Assembly (NCBI GenBank): GCA_037447655.1
Contig: JBBHKE010000200.1
Span: 188,001-252,000 of the forward strand
Length of the DNA: 64,000 bases
Origin: Zygnema cylindricum
Taxonomy: Eukaryota; Streptophyta; Zygnematophyceae; Zygnematales; Zygnemataceae
Direction of reading: 5' to 3'
Numbering within the stretch: position 1 is the first letter of the stretch; every line of letters starts with the position of its first letter. Positions 1 through 11,550 of this stretch are shown piece after piece. The translations under genes were made by a program, and so were the position numbers. The notes under the pieces are model-generated. The model did no database searches and was not told the DNA's origin. It saw nothing but the letters and a program-made list of their open reading frames with translations.

Positions 1-1000
1 AGAGAAGGTACTTGATTTAATCCACACAAATATTTGGGGACCAGCAAGGGTACCCTCAGTAAGAGGTAAAAGGTATATGTTGACAATTACTGATGACTGG
101 TCTAGATATTCTAGAGTCTACTTCCTAAATACGAAGTTTGAAACACTAACTTACTTCAAAGAATATAAAGCCTGGAGTGAGAAGTTGCATGGAACCCCCA
201 TAAAAATGACAAGGAGTGATAACGTAAAAGAATATACATCTAACCAGTTTGAGGAATACTTGGAAGATGAGGGAGTTCATCACTAGAAAGCTGTACCACA
301 TAATCCAGAGTAAAATGGAGTAGCTGAGAGGTTAAACCGAACACTAGGAGATATTGTAAGCAGTATGTTGGCTGACAAGAAAATAGGAAAGCCATGAACT
401 GTGCCAACTATATTAAGAATAGAGTCCTTACCTCAGCACTCAAAGGTATGACATCTTATGAGAGATAGGTTGGAAGGAAACCGGATATCTCTCACCTTAA
501 AGTATTTGGTAGTCAATTTTACAGTCTAGATACGGATAAGAAAAACTGGAAACTTGATGCTAAAGGAAACCCCAATATTTTGTAGGATATGATGAGGATG
601 TCAAGGGATATAAAGTCTATGACTTAGCAAAGCAAGATATCATTCTGGTCAAACACTTAGTTGTTATGGATGGAGGAAAGTCAATTGACCCCTTCAAATA
701 TACCAAAAAGATAAGAATCATGTTTGAGTCCGAAAGTGAGGAGAACTCTATTTTTCCCGAAAAGGATATGAGTGAGACAGTAATTGTAGAATAAGAGGAG
801 ATCCAAGAAACAAGAGAGTTACCGAACACCTCACATATTCCTATGGACTTTGAGGAGACAAAAGGGGAGGAACCGGACTCGACTTCCATGGATAGGGGAG
901 ACGATGAGACACTAAGGAGAAACCCAAGACTTCCCTCTATTCCAGCCCCAGAGTTTGAGGGAGGAAAACGAGCAGCAAAAGGATACGGAGAAATAAGCTT
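1..1000 (+). pseudogene. copia integrase core and linker, decayed
   Basis: Integrase would join element cDNA to the host chromosome. Frame 1 starts at WGPARVPS, and the first catalytic Asp lies just at the edge (the Asp of the usual HTDIWGP is Asn here, HTNIWGP). The second Asp is kept in TRSDNVKEY, but the usual GG after DN is VK. The Glu lies in NGVAERLNRT after an in-frame TAA near 311. The GKPDISH-like and GYDEDVKGY segments of the integrase C-terminus follow with frameshifts. Comparison with 43300-44240 shows the lesions directly. Confidence 0.85.
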
Positions 1001-1055
1001 CTCGTAAGGTAACTAAGCTATCTCATCCTGATGAGCCTCAGTCATACTTAGAGCT

Positions 1056-2373
1056 GTGAACAGCCCAGAAAAGGACAGATGGATTAGAGCCATAAATGAT
1101 GAGATGGCTTCAGTCATAGAAGCAAATACTAGGGAGCTAGCATATTGTCCTCCAGGTAGAAAACCTATTGGCTCTAAATGGGTATTTAAATTAAAACTGG
1201 ACCCAAATAATACAATTGAAAGATATAAGGCTCGTTTGGTAGCAAAGGGGTTCACCCAAAAGGAGGGGATTGACTATGAGGAAACGTTTGCTCCAGCTGT
1301 TCGGTTCCCATCAGTAAGGATTCTCCTTGGTCTGGCAGCACCGGAAGACATCGAAATACATCAAATGGACATTAAGACCGCCTTCCTCAATGGTGAATTA
1401 GAGGAAGAAATCATCATGCGGCAACTGGAAGGGTTTTAAGAGAATGGGGAAAAGAGCAAAGTCAGTAGGCTCATAAAGTCATTATATGGACTTAAGCAGG
1501 CTCCCTGACAGTGGAATAAGAAACTAGATGAGTTTCTTACAGGTATGGGATTTATTAGAATCAGCTCTGACCATTCTATCTATATGTTTGAAGATGAGGA
1601 TTGTGTTATTTTTATTGCAATTTATGTGGATGATCTGCTTGTGTTAAGTAAGTCTTTGGAAAAGATCAATAAGTTAAAGAAATATCTTAGAAACAGATTT
1701 GACATGAAGGATTTAGGGGAGGAAAGATATATTTTGGGAATCCAAATGGAAAGAGATAGGGGAAAAAAGATGATTAGACTCACTCAGAAACAAGCAATAG
1801 GAAATATGCTTGAGAAATTCCAGATGGAGAAAGCAAACAGTTGTACCACTCCCATGGACTTGAAGAAAGTAAGTGATGGGAGTGTAGAAGGACGAGTGAT
1901 AATCTTAGATAATTAGATGAGTCCAGAGGAGAGAGAGTTTATAAAGTCTATCCCTTACAAACAGGTTGTAGGAAGTCTAATATACTTTATGAATTGTACC
2001 AGGCCAGACATAGCGGCAGCAATTGGAGTACTCAGTAGGAGTCTTAATGATCCTAGAAAGAGCGACTGAGAGGCAGCCTAGAGAGACATGAGATATCTGG
2101 TTGGAACCAGAGAGTTATGGTTTCATTTGGGAGGGGAGCACACTGATATCACTACTTGCAGTGATGCCAGTTATGGGGATGCATCTATGAGAAAACGCAC
2201 TTCTGGATATGTTCTGTATGTGGGGGAAGGTGCTTGCTGTTGGAGCAGTAAGCAACAAAAGGTGGTTGCTCTGTCTACTATGGAGGCTAAGTATATGGCC
2301 TCTTGTTCTGCTGTAAAAGAGTTAATGTGGGTCAAGTCATTATTGCATGAACTAGGATATATGAAGGAGGGAG
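1056..2373 (+). pseudogene. copia reverse transcriptase-RNase H, decayed and truncated
   Basis: Copia RT begins near NSPEKDRWIRAINDEM and keeps the family motifs KWVFKLKLD, YKARLVAKGF and ETFAPAVRF. The catalytic YVDD lies at 1622-1633. Stops interrupt near 1437, 1507 and 1914. RNase H is recognised from SDASYGDA and EAKYMASCSAVKELMWVKSL. The sequence leaves family A after 'aaggagggagt' (about 2372), so the last RNase H residues and the polypurine tract are missing. Confidence 0.88.
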
Positions 2374-2375
2374 TC

Positions 2376-3381
2376 CAAAAGAAGCTTATCCAGATAGTGC
2401 CGACTCCAAGTTGATATAAACCCAAATGAATGATCCCTTGATAATCAAAATCCCAATACACCTTCACCCCTGTGAAGATAAGACCTTGTGTGTGCTCAGT
2501 TCCACCACAGAATGCAAAGCTTGAATATATGTTTTGGACATTATTCCCCACTTTGACTTTCCCACTGAATAAATGTCACCCTGACACGCAAAAACCTTTG
2601 ACCGCCTACACCCCTGTGTACCCTAGACTCCCCTGAGTCCGCAACAAAAAGAATCACTGAATTTGCTTACCTGAGCATTAAGTTATGGCTGGTCAAAGAT
2701 GACCTTTATAGTTACAAGGTCTCTTAGAGAGAGGTACCAAAATATCACTAAGTCTTAGTCTCCCTACTCATGACTTCCTACTACTAAACCCTAGTCCAAT
2801 AGGAACACTATATAGTACAAGAAGGTACGATGGGCGATGTACTTATTGTACGACCATTGTACGACATGGTCTACAAGGTGACATGTGCCAAATCGGGAGT
2901 CATGGTTCCTCCTCCCATCTTCTCTGGTGTCAAATAATGTGGCGCCACGTGGCACCGCGTGACGCTATCCCCAAAGGCCGCCGAAATCTTATTAAGGGTG
3001 GCGGCTGTAATGGTGGCCGTCCGATCAGTTATATTTATAGGGCTTCGATTCGCTTCCATGCATGAATTGATTAATGCGCGTTTTGGTTAGTCTGCTGCGA
3101 ATTAGTCCTTTGAATTAATAGCTTAATATGCGAGAAACGTTCCACGCGTATCGTTTCGTTAGTGATATAATGGAAAAGACGTTGGTCTAATTAGTAGCCT
3201 ACTGACCACGGTTCAAATCCGCCAGGGGCACTTTTTGCTAAAACTAGTAAAATACTTTATAATTCATTCTGCCTCCTTCTAAATGATGCGGCAACCATGG
3301 CGTGCCTTTGGTCCTCTCTTCCTCTCTCTTTACATTCAAACTAAAATATAGAAGTGAACTATTAGTCACCTCTTTTCAACA
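2376..3381 (-). repeat. LTR of a copia A-related family, minus orientation
   Basis: The reverse complement starts TGTTGAAAAGAGG at 3381 and matches the plus-strand LTR at 6305-7463 over its length, including the segment around 'ggactcaggggagtct' and the end near 'agcttcttttgg'. At about 1006 bp it is close to the 1005-bp LTR at 40660. No target-site duplication was found, so this may be a solo LTR or one arm of an inverted rearrangement. Confidence 0.7.
3160..3236 (+). other. tRNA-like segment inside LTR (antisense to LTR)
   Basis: A perfect Pol III B-box consensus, GGTTCAAATCC, lies at 3210-3220, followed by a T run at 3232-3236. Upstream sequence resembles a D-arm, but the 5' acceptor strand does not pair, so this is a tRNA-derived fossil, not a tRNA gene. 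Equivalent segments occur in the other LTRs of the family on the strand opposite to LTR transcription. Confidence 0.5.
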
Positions 3382-4049
3382 CTGTATTTATTTTTCCAAT
3401 ACAGACCTAGAAAATACATAAATTTCAACAGTAAAAGTACAAAGTACGATACTATTTTGGAACGGATACCACGCAAGTATTTATGACGGTTGAGATTGCA
3501 TTTTGGTTCATATCCAACGGCGCACATCATCACCGCGATCCCGGAATGGTCACTTTGGCGTTTAGTGACGTGGCATGACCTGGCGCCACGTGGAGAGATA
3601 ACATTCGGTCGCGGGAATTCCGAGGAAAGTACGGACGAGTGAAAAGTGGACACGCGTCTGCTTAATAGCTTTGTCGTACATAGGCCGTACAAAAGGTACA
3701 CCGGCAGTAGTACTTTTTGGTACGGTAGAGTATTATGATTGGTCCGTACTTCACTAGATAATAGTTATTAGAGGGAATCACAACTTAGTAAATTTTGGTA
3801 GGCAATCACCTCTCTCTTTTAGAGTTTGTACAAATTAGCATTTTTACTGCCTCATAACTTATCGCATGGTTTGGCGTTTTTAGAGATTCTTTTTCCTACG
3901 GACTCAGGGGAGTCCAAGCTGCACAGTGGTGCAGTCAGATTGTCTTCTTGTTTGCTTGGGTAGCAGTGGTTACCATTGAAAGTGGGTTAGTTAATAACTA
4001 TTTAGATGCTTTATGAATTGTGTAGTCCAATGGAGGACATAGAATTGCA
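3382..4049 (+). repeat. Truncated 3' part of a copia family A LTR
   Basis: Aligns with the R/U5 side of the LTR at 41010-41664, from the 'accgcgatcccggaatggtcact' region through 'ggactcaggggagtc', and ends at 'tggaggacatagaattgca'. That end is the family's LTR terminus (…TTGCA). The U3 half is missing. It may be what is left of the 3' LTR belonging to the remnant at 1-2373. Confidence 0.75.
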
Positions 4050-5958
4050 CATGACGCGATTTTGAAATGCGTCTTGTAGTGATGGGTCTATTTTGCAAAT
4101 CGAGCGTTTTAAACTCTAAATTCCTCCATGGACTTTGCCTTCGTCCTACATCGGGTGTATCCGTTTACGTAAAATTATCGCACAAGTAACAATTGCGCGA
4201 AAATGAACCTTAGCTATGACAAAAGCTCCATGGAGCCGAATAATAATAGTCCACTAGGGTGGAAACCATCGTCTTTTGCCATTTCAACCGGTTACTGCCG
4301 TGTTGTCTTTTTGTGTGACCGTCACCGTGTCAACGAAGCTGTCCGTTTTCTTGACGGTCAGCGCGTTATGCCAAGTTGTCGGTTTGTGGGATGGCAGTCG
4401 GGATCTTTTTTCAGCCAACCGATTTTGTGTTGAGTGTCGCCACGTGTCTTCCTCACCAAGGGACAAATAGAATACTTTTTTGGGCGTTTCTCCTTTGAAA
4501 CTGGCAGTCTTCGATTTCGGTGTCGTTTTTATTAAAGGTAACGGAGCTGAAAAACACGTTTTCCTATTCGAACTGGCGACAACAAAACCAATAGGTGTAC
4601 TTTTTGGCAATGGGGAAAATTTTCGAAGAGTTCTATGATTCTTTGGGCTCACGTCGTCCTATTTTTTTGTTTGTTTGCGAGATTCTAACTTTTTTCTCCT
4701 TCCCGGAATTTGGTGACCATGTTTGGAAACGTCAAACACGTGACAGCCACGCTGATCTGTTGTCCTGACGATTGCAACGTGCTCAATTTTCATTGGCCGA
4801 AATCTCCCGGTTCAAGAGCAGAAGCCCCTGCTAAGAATAGATTCGAAGTGAACTGCAGTACAGTACAGTACTGTACTGAATACCTGTAGCGTATTATTCG
4901 ACTGGGAGGAATCGTTCACACGCGGATCCGTTTTTCTGCATGGGAACCAGAGGCTCTCGGCTTCCGTGGAAGACGTCCGTACGCTGATCGTGCATCCGAA
5001 GATCTTTGCATTACGTGACCGTACTACAAAGCTGTAGCATCTGTGAAGCTGATTCTGGCCCCGAGCCCATGAACGTACGGACAGCACTAGTAACCACATA
5101 TAGTCATCCAAAAATGAGATCGACGGTCAGAGATGTTGACTTTCACGCGGCTCTGACATCTTGTCCTATCTCTCACAGATTTCCAGCTTGTGTCATCTAT
5201 TTCGACAGAGAATCATTAATCGAAACGACAAGCTGGCAAATCGTCCACAAAATTCAACGCGTTTCTTAAGTAAAAAAAGTCACCTGGTTTCGTCGCAAAG
5301 GAAATGACTCGACCGCTAATGATTTTTTTGTTTTTATTTTTTTATCGATCCTTTCACGACCGTACATACCTTTCAATAATAGCAGCAGTCTACAGTTGTC
5401 CAGTGCTGAGAAGTACGGAAAAGTACACCAACATGCAAAATAGACAAATACAGCTAGGCGTCAAAAAGATTTACCAATGAGAGAGGACGATTTTATTGCT
5501 TTTTACAAGGTTAGGCGTATAACACGTGAACAGTAAGGAGCTAATAAAAAGGTATATATATTTATTTTTTCATTTGAACCGCGACACACTGCCCGTCCCT
5601 GGTAGAGTTAAGGGAAGAACATGAAAATGTACTTTTTTCCCGTTTCTGCTTCGTCTAAAGCTTTTCTTGGGATCAATTCCTGAACCGGGCGAATCAACGG
5701 TTTTTTTGCGACGGTTAAAAGAATTTTTCAAAAATTTAGTGCTTCCGTTACCTTTATGCTTTCAGTGAATGACACGCATAATGAAAAAAAATAAGTCCGC
5801 CCGATTTCCCGCGGCTATCCCAATCATTGAGCTTTATAGGTCTGTTACTCTGTTTTAGGCTTTTAGCGCGTTATCGGGATTTTCAAAACCAAGAAAAGCG
5901 TTTTATGACCCGAAGAGCGTTTTGTGATCCAATGGACCCCAGCTCTAATAGTACAGTA
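4050..5958. other. No recognisable gene (about 1.9 kb)
   Basis: Short open frames on both strands (for example 4203-4433 plus and 4284-4652 minus) overlap each other and match nothing I recognise. Composition is mixed and there is no coding-like periodicity by eye. The only clear structure is the palindrome at 4861-4878. The interval lies between two inverted LTR copies. Confidence 0.5.
4861..4878. repeat. 18-bp perfect palindrome
   Basis: CAGTACAGTACTGTACTG equals its own reverse complement. It sits in a short run of CAGTA units beginning at 4857. The same GTAC-rich word set recurs as a microsatellite at 53209-53262. Confidence 0.8.
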
Positions 5959-6175
5959 CACCGCCAATCGCTATTAGCGTGTACGTTTGATTAGCGTATA
6001 CTATTATTTAGCGTGGTGTACGCTAATTGGGAATTTGGAAATTTTGGAAGAAATCGATTACTCTAATTAGGAATTAGGGCTTTTTTTAAATAGTGTGGAT
6101 TATTCTATTTGAGAATAAAACAAAAAAAAAGCAGGACGGGATTAGCGTACACAACGCTAATAGCGATTGGCGGTG
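5959..6175. mobile_element. Stowaway-like MITE, 217 bp
   Basis: Perfect 22-bp terminal inverted repeats begin CACCGCCAATCGCTATTAGC (5959) and end at 6175. They are flanked by a TA duplication at 5957-5958 and 6176-6177. TA target sites are the signature of Tc1/mariner-type elements. The interior is non-coding and A/T rich. Related ends occur near 36573, at 52560-52581 and at 62188/62738. Confidence 0.92.
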
Positions 6176-6304
6176 TACAAGAATTCTAGTATTGAAAATG
6201 TAACTCGCACGAAACGAATTGAAACGAAACGTGTGCACGAAATGAGGCGTACACGCGAAAATGAAAAAAACGAAACTGACGAAACAAATGCGCGACGTGA
6301 CGCG

Positions 6305-7463
6305 TGTTGGAATTCAAGTATTTTCTAGGTCTAGAGATTGCAAAATAAAAGGCAAAATAGTAGATATTGACAGCCTGCCTCTAACTCCTCCTCAAGTCCC
6401 CACACTTGTCGCAGTCACTGAAGATTGGAGGAGGAGTTAGCCATGGCTGCCTGTGTTGTCTAGAAGGAGACAGACAGTTGTTTTATAGGGGGTTTTCTCT
6501 AAAAGGTAGTTTTGACATAGCCAGGATTTGATCCTGGTACCTGCCACTTGTCTCATCCGCAATAGCCGGTAGTCTTAACCAGATAGTCTAAATTACATTA
6601 GATATTATGGGGTATGATGTTTATTTAAACAGTTACAATAATACTAATTCATTTAACTAGAACTATATGCATAGAGCATAGAAACAGTTGTGGAAAGTAC
6701 GACGTACGGTACGAATACGAAAGAAATACCGCGCAGTTTGTTTGACGCCGGAAAGAATACCGCGCAGGTATTTATGACGGCCACGATTGAAATCTAATTT
6801 GATCGGACGGCCGCGAAGGATGCCGAGATCGCGGCGTACGATTTTGGCGGTTTGCGATCACCGCGACATTGAGTGACACGTGGTAACATTACATTGGATT
6901 GCGGCAACTCCGGAGATTACGGGAACAAATCCGGATATGACACGTGTCGACATTTTGGCCATGTCGTACAATGGCCGTACAGAAAGTACACCGGCACCTG
7001 TACTTTTCTGTACGACACAGTAATTTGATTGGTGCCGTACTTCAGTAGATAGAGTTTTAGAGAGGGAATAGGACTTAGATAAATTTTGGATAGGCAGCTG
7101 CCTCTCCCAGAGAGCACCCTGTATAAATGGCAAACTTTGGCCAGCCATAACTATCAATTTACTTGACCATTTTCAGTGATTCTTTTTGCTGCGGACTCAG
7201 GGGAGTCTAGGCTACACAGGGGTGTAGTCGGTCAGAGTTTTTGTCTGCCAGGGTGGCTGTATTTCTAAGGGAAAGTCAAAGTGGGTGAATGTGTCCAAAT
7301 CTCATATTCTAACTTTGCATTCTGTGGTGGAACTGAGCACACAGAAAGTGTTATTTCACAGGGGTGAATCTATATTGGGGTTGTGACTGTCAAGGGGTCA
7401 GTCATTTGGGTTTATATCAACTTAGAGTCGGCACTATCTAGATTAGCTTCTTTTGGATCTGCA
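6305..7463 (+). repeat. LTR of a copia A-related family, plus orientation
   Basis: Starts TGTTGGAATTC and shares with the family A LTR the 'gcagcctgcct…gccatggctgcct' block, an antisense tRNA-like segment, a TATAAAT box at 7123-7129 and the 'ggactcaggggagtcta' block. It is inverted relative to 2376-3381. Similarity of the two copies ends near 7463. The last 120 bp (7345-7463) are not present in the 40660 LTR, so the exact 3' boundary is uncertain. Confidence 0.72.
6520..6600 (-). other. tRNA-like segment inside LTR
   Basis: On the minus strand a near-consensus B box GGATCAAATCC (6534-6544) is preceded by a D-arm-like CTGGTTAAGAC (6582-6592). The position within the LTR is the same as in the copies at 40868-40935 and 46210-46278. 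No full cloverleaf can be drawn. Confidence 0.45.
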
Positions 7464-8340
7464 TACTCTGAGGGCCAATGGAGGTCTCAGAGTTTCATCA
7501 CCCAGGCCTGGCCCAAGAGGCAAGCTCAGCGGGAGCCCCATTTGGGTCCCTTTCCGGAGGTTGGGCTTCACACTAGATCCAAGATGCCCCGGGCTGAGAT
7601 TCTGATAGACCCCGCGGTGTTGACGGATCCACGTCGCCCAGGTCGGAAGGAACTCCTCTCCCTTCACGACCTCCACGAGCTTAAGGTGAAGAAGGAGTTG
7701 GTACAGAGAGTGGCTCGGACAGATCGAGTCCGGGTTGGTAGACCTGTGGGAGGGGTTGTGAAGATTCTAAGCTGCACTTCAGAGAGTGGTTCCTCACAGT
7801 CTTTGCAGAAAAGGCCCTGGAGGGCTCCTCCTTCTCGCCCTCCTCCAGCTTCTTCCCAAGACACTGCAGCAAGCCGACCGTCCCGAGTGCGCCATGCTTC
7901 TAAGTCTCTTAAGGGAGCAGGTGGCAGCGAGAGAGGGGCTCTAGAGCCAGTGAGGGGGTAGAAATTTGACCACAGGCATAGTAAGGGTAGATTTGAACCT
8001 CTTCCCAAGGAAGAAACTTCCCCAACGCCGACGCCAGTCTCCACCGAGAGATCTTCCCCTTGGGTACCCCGTGTTCGCCCGGACGGAGGGTTCTGGCGAC
8101 CCGAACAAACTGACCCAGAGGTTCCGAAAACAGGACCAGAAGAGTTGTCCGAGGGATTGTGAAGAGCCAGGCCAACAGATTCAGAAATTCTAGGAGCAGG
8201 GATAGCTGATCTGACCGGAGTAGTGGAAAGGGCTAAGGAACTAGTGGAAATTTTGAAATCTCAGGGCCAGGCTACGGCAGGGGCTGGACCCGTCACAGTA
8301 GATTTGGAGGCTTTGGAGGAAGAAAGGAGAAAGTTGTGGG
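7464..8340 (+). pseudogene. gypsy 5' leader / gag N-terminal region, decayed
   Basis: An open frame runs to a TAG near 7959, and further coding-like stretches follow in shifted frames to about 8345 (EALEEERRKLWE). The predicted peptide is basic and rich in Pro and Ser, with MPRAEILIDPAV near 7584. No named domain is visible. It is assigned to gag only by position upstream of the capsid-like region and by similar composition. The true start is unknown because the 5' end of the element is gone. Confidence 0.45.
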
Positions 8341-9065
8341 AGTAGGAATTTGTTGAAGGTCATGGGCATTAAGACTCGGCTGTGATCCACTCCCACTAGG
8401 AGTCACACTTGCACCAGCAGGAGCAGGTGGAGCACTAGGGCTAATAGGAGGACTTGCAATAGGAGCTAAGCCATTATCAGACATGTTAGCGGAAGCAAAC
8501 CCAAAGAGAAATGCCTAGAAGACTAGATCTATAGTGTAAGATATGTAACTCCAAACGAAAGAGGTATTTCAACCAAACAAACATGTACTACAAGCAAATT
8601 AGAGACAATAGAGCATAAAACACCTTAAACTGCACTCAGTGCTCTCATTTCCTTAATTCTTGTGTAGAATGTACATTCTGTATTGAATTGATCAATCCTA
8701 ATTGAACTAAATACTCAAAAGATTTCGAAAACATCTAAAAGATCTAAAAAACATCTAAAAGATCTAGAAAACATCAAAAACGTATGTACATGGTTCACTA
8801 GACACCCTAATGACAAAAATCTAAGTGTTTGGACCAGAATTGTCCACTAACAATATCTATACCCTAAAAATCCGGATGATTTTTATCACGTCTACATTCA
8901 TTCGCGGCCCTACACACTAATTAACTTAAAGATATCAATTTGTGTAGATACTACAAAAAATCTACACTAAATTTGGTCAATATTGAACAGTTGGTATCCT
9001 AAAAAATATTCTAAGTCATAGACTCAAATTTCTAAGACTTACTAAAGCTTACTTTTCAATAGAAT
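8341..9065 (-). mobile_element. AT-rich insertion in the gypsy gag region, possibly an LTR-element 5' fragment
   Basis: The G/C-rich gypsy sequence is interrupted by about 725 bp of A/T-rich DNA. On the minus strand an ORF starts at 8484 (MSDNGLAPIASPP, then Pro/Ser/Ala rich) directly after a stretch resembling an LTR leader, as seen at the 5' end of copia elements. There is a short tandem run 'acatctaaaagatcta' near 8730-8780. No primer-binding site or target duplication could be identified, so the class is a guess. Confidence 0.35.
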
Positions 9066-10150
9066 TGAACCACCTCTGAGAAGCTCGGCGGAGGTCAAGT
9101 GGGATCCTCAGTGGGCGGATCCCTCAAACACCAGTAACGGAACCTCCGTCAGGAGCTCAAACCCAAGTTCCTTCCTCGTAGACTGGTTAGGAAACTCCTC
9201 TTCAGCGGGAAGAGGGGGCAGACACAAGACCTAATATTGGGGGTTTGGGTACAGATTCACCGTCTGAACTCGCAGCGGCTCCACGAGAAAGGCCTACTTT
9301 TGTTTCGGTGGAAGTTTCGGCAGCTGTTGAGGCCTTAGTGGAGTTACGATCGGACAAAAGAATTCACATCCCCTTGAGACCATCCACACCTCCTTCGCCT
9401 ACACCCAGACTGTCCCCTGGTCCTCCTCCTTCTCCTCCTCATCCTCCTACCTCTCACTCCCAGGATCTTGCAGCAGAGCCCAGGACGTTCCCAGCTCCTC
9501 TCCCTCACCTTCCGTTTCCCTTACTGGAGCAGACCGTGGGTCACCAAGTCCGTTGAATTTACCCTACAAGTCCGACGTTTACTCTCGTCCTCACCGGCGT
9601 TCCCCCTCCTCCAGTTTCGGAACTCCTCCTCTTGAAACCTTCGAAGACGACCCAGGAAATTGACCCCTTTCTGGAGACGAACTCCTTCGCCTCAGAATTG
9701 TCCTTCGCCTCAGAACTGGCCTTCGTCAACTCCTTCTCCATCCCTTCCCAAAAATCCACCTTTGAACAGACCTCTGTTCTACATCCCTTCAAAGGAAACA
9801 ATTCTTAAGGACGAAAGGTATTCTCGTGGATATCAAGGAGTGGACGAACGGGAGTGGGCCCTTCCTTCTACTACGCCAGGCCCGACAGGTCTTCAGACGC
9901 AGATACCCTCTGCACTCAGGGGGTTGGAGTTCTCCCCGTGAGGAATACCCTTCCTCCAACCATCTTTTCAGGCACCGGTACTTCCTCTTCGAGATGAGTA
10001 TCCACACCTCGCAGAGCAACACCTCCTACCGGAGAAGAAGGTGGTTCCGGTCCCAGGAAGAGGACAAAGGAGTCACTTCGCCGGCATAGTTCGTCAGTCC
10101 CACTGGCCTTTCCTTTTCTCTGTTCACCCAATCAGCGAAAGAAGAGAAAG
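9066..10150 (+). pseudogene. gypsy gag-proximal proline-rich region, frameshifted
   Basis: Pro/Ser-rich coding-like sequence in alternating frames, for example 9245-9556 with PTFVSVEVSAAVEALVEL followed by a run of PPSPP-type motifs. It leads into the capsid-like region at 10153. Frame changes near 9560, 9660 and 9830 show decay. No catalytic motif is expected or seen. Confidence 0.45.
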
Positions 10151-10152
10151 AA

Positions 10153-11499
10153 ATGGGGGACATTCGAATATTTACAGGGGACAGCTCAGAGATCCCTTTC
10201 TCAAATTTCGAGTTGTTGTGGAAATTGTTCACCCAATCAGAAATCAATAAGTACAGCGGAGGAGCGATGCCGGATGACTTCGAGACGACCCTCTTTCCCA
10301 TGATGGTCAACTACCTCTTTGGAGGGGGGTTGGCAGGCTATAAGGAGCGTTAACCTCTTTTGATGGCTCATAGCATCAAGATATCTGATCCAACTCTTGA
10401 TGCCGCCGTTTTACAAGCGGAGGTTGACTTCGCTGCAGCGGCGGCCACCCCTGTGACAGCCACATTCACCAATGATATGAAGCTGCAGGCCTAAGGAAGG
10501 GCCTATGTTAACCAACTGCAAGCCATTCAGGCAGTACCACGCATGTTGGCCAATCCCACCCCTTGCACCACCCTTCTGAATATCTGGCGACTCCTCTACA
10601 CCGAGAGGAACGAATCGGCCATCAAGGAATTCACGGAATCCCGATACTTGAAGAACGAGACTCCCCAGACTCTCTTCAATCGTCTATCGAGCCTGTGCTA
10701 GAAAACTAAGTTGTCGACCATTGATCTTCCTACAATGGCCACAAAGTATTTCATTGTTGTCCGTAATTCCTTCGGACCGACAGGGCAGACTGCCTTGGAT
10801 AACTGGATTGCAGGACAAGCAATCCATGACATAAATCCCTCTCCCAAGGACATCTCACTGGTGGCCATGAAGTTATATGACCACTTCGTTCACAGTGAGG
10901 CGAAGGAAAAGGCCGTGACCAGCAAGGCAAGAGCGAATTTTGCAGGATTCGCCGAGGAAACTTCTTTAAGTGGGGAAGAACAAGCAAAACTTCAAGCTTT
11001 GCGGAAGCTTAAAGGGAAGCAAGTTGTGGACAGCGGACCCGAACCCGCAATGGGGGAAGACGAACGGGTAATATTGTACAATTGCCTAAATTGTCAACAA
11101 CCATGACATGGATGGAAACGCTGCAGCAGGAAACTCAAACCGGAGCTAGCCCTCCGCCTGAAAGAATGGGAAGTAGAGCGTTCTGAAAGGAGCCAGAAGC
11201 AGCACCAAGAAAGGCTCAAAGGAGCTGGGGGGGGGGAGAGAACACCGGTCACAAAGGACAATTACCGCCCCACTCCCCGGAGCAAAACTTCCAAAATGTC
11301 TCAGTCTCAACTGCGGCAGATCAAAGTACCAAAGTTTAACGATGCTCAGATCTCCAACGAGATTCGGAGCAAGTTTACCACCGAGGGTCACAAGTGCAAG
11401 GCTAGTGGTTTTATGGGGCACAAGGAGGGGCAATGTTTCCGGAAGAACGGGATCCGGAAGGAAACGATGCAATTCGCTCTGTTCACGGGACGAGGATAG
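10153..11499 (+). pseudogene. gypsy gag (capsid and nucleocapsid), decayed
   Basis: Gag packages element RNA. Starting at MGDIRIFTGDSSEIPF, the frame has stops near 10351, 10492 and 10699, with capsid-like helices between (for example ESAIKEFTESRYLKNETPQT). Two nucleocapsid CX2CX4HX4C knuckles follow. The first is at 11083-11124 (CLNCQQP, then TGA, then HGWKRC), so the stop falls inside the knuckle. The second, at 11395-11436 (CKASGFMGHKEGQC), has Ser in place of the second Cys. The basic segment between them is Lys/Arg/Gln rich. Placement before the protease fits gag. Confidence 0.75.
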
Positions 11500-11550
11500 A
11501 CTGGTGTTAACCCTCTTCCCCTACAACTCCTTTATTCTTGGGGGCGCCCA

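Larger units (their letters stand above)
1..2373 (+). mobile_element. Ty1/copia remnant, family A (integrase to RNase H)
   Basis: Runs off the left edge of the window. Integrase, then reverse transcriptase, then RNase H gives the copia (Pseudoviridae) order. Nucleotide and protein sequence are very close to the complete copy at 40660-47006. It is dead: many stops and frameshifts, and the RNase H is cut at about 2373, where sequence of an inverted LTR copy begins. The 3' LTR it should end in may be the truncated LTR at 3382-4049. Confidence 0.93.

Noticed and set aside
3160-3236. Functional tRNA gene
   Set aside because: B box and T run are present, but no pairing acceptor stem or anticodon arm. 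The same fossil occurs inside every LTR of the family.
7383-7961. Independent 192-codon host gene
   Set aside because: It straddles the end of an LTR copy and the gypsy 5' region. The first part is shared with the LTR-like repeat at 2376-2560.
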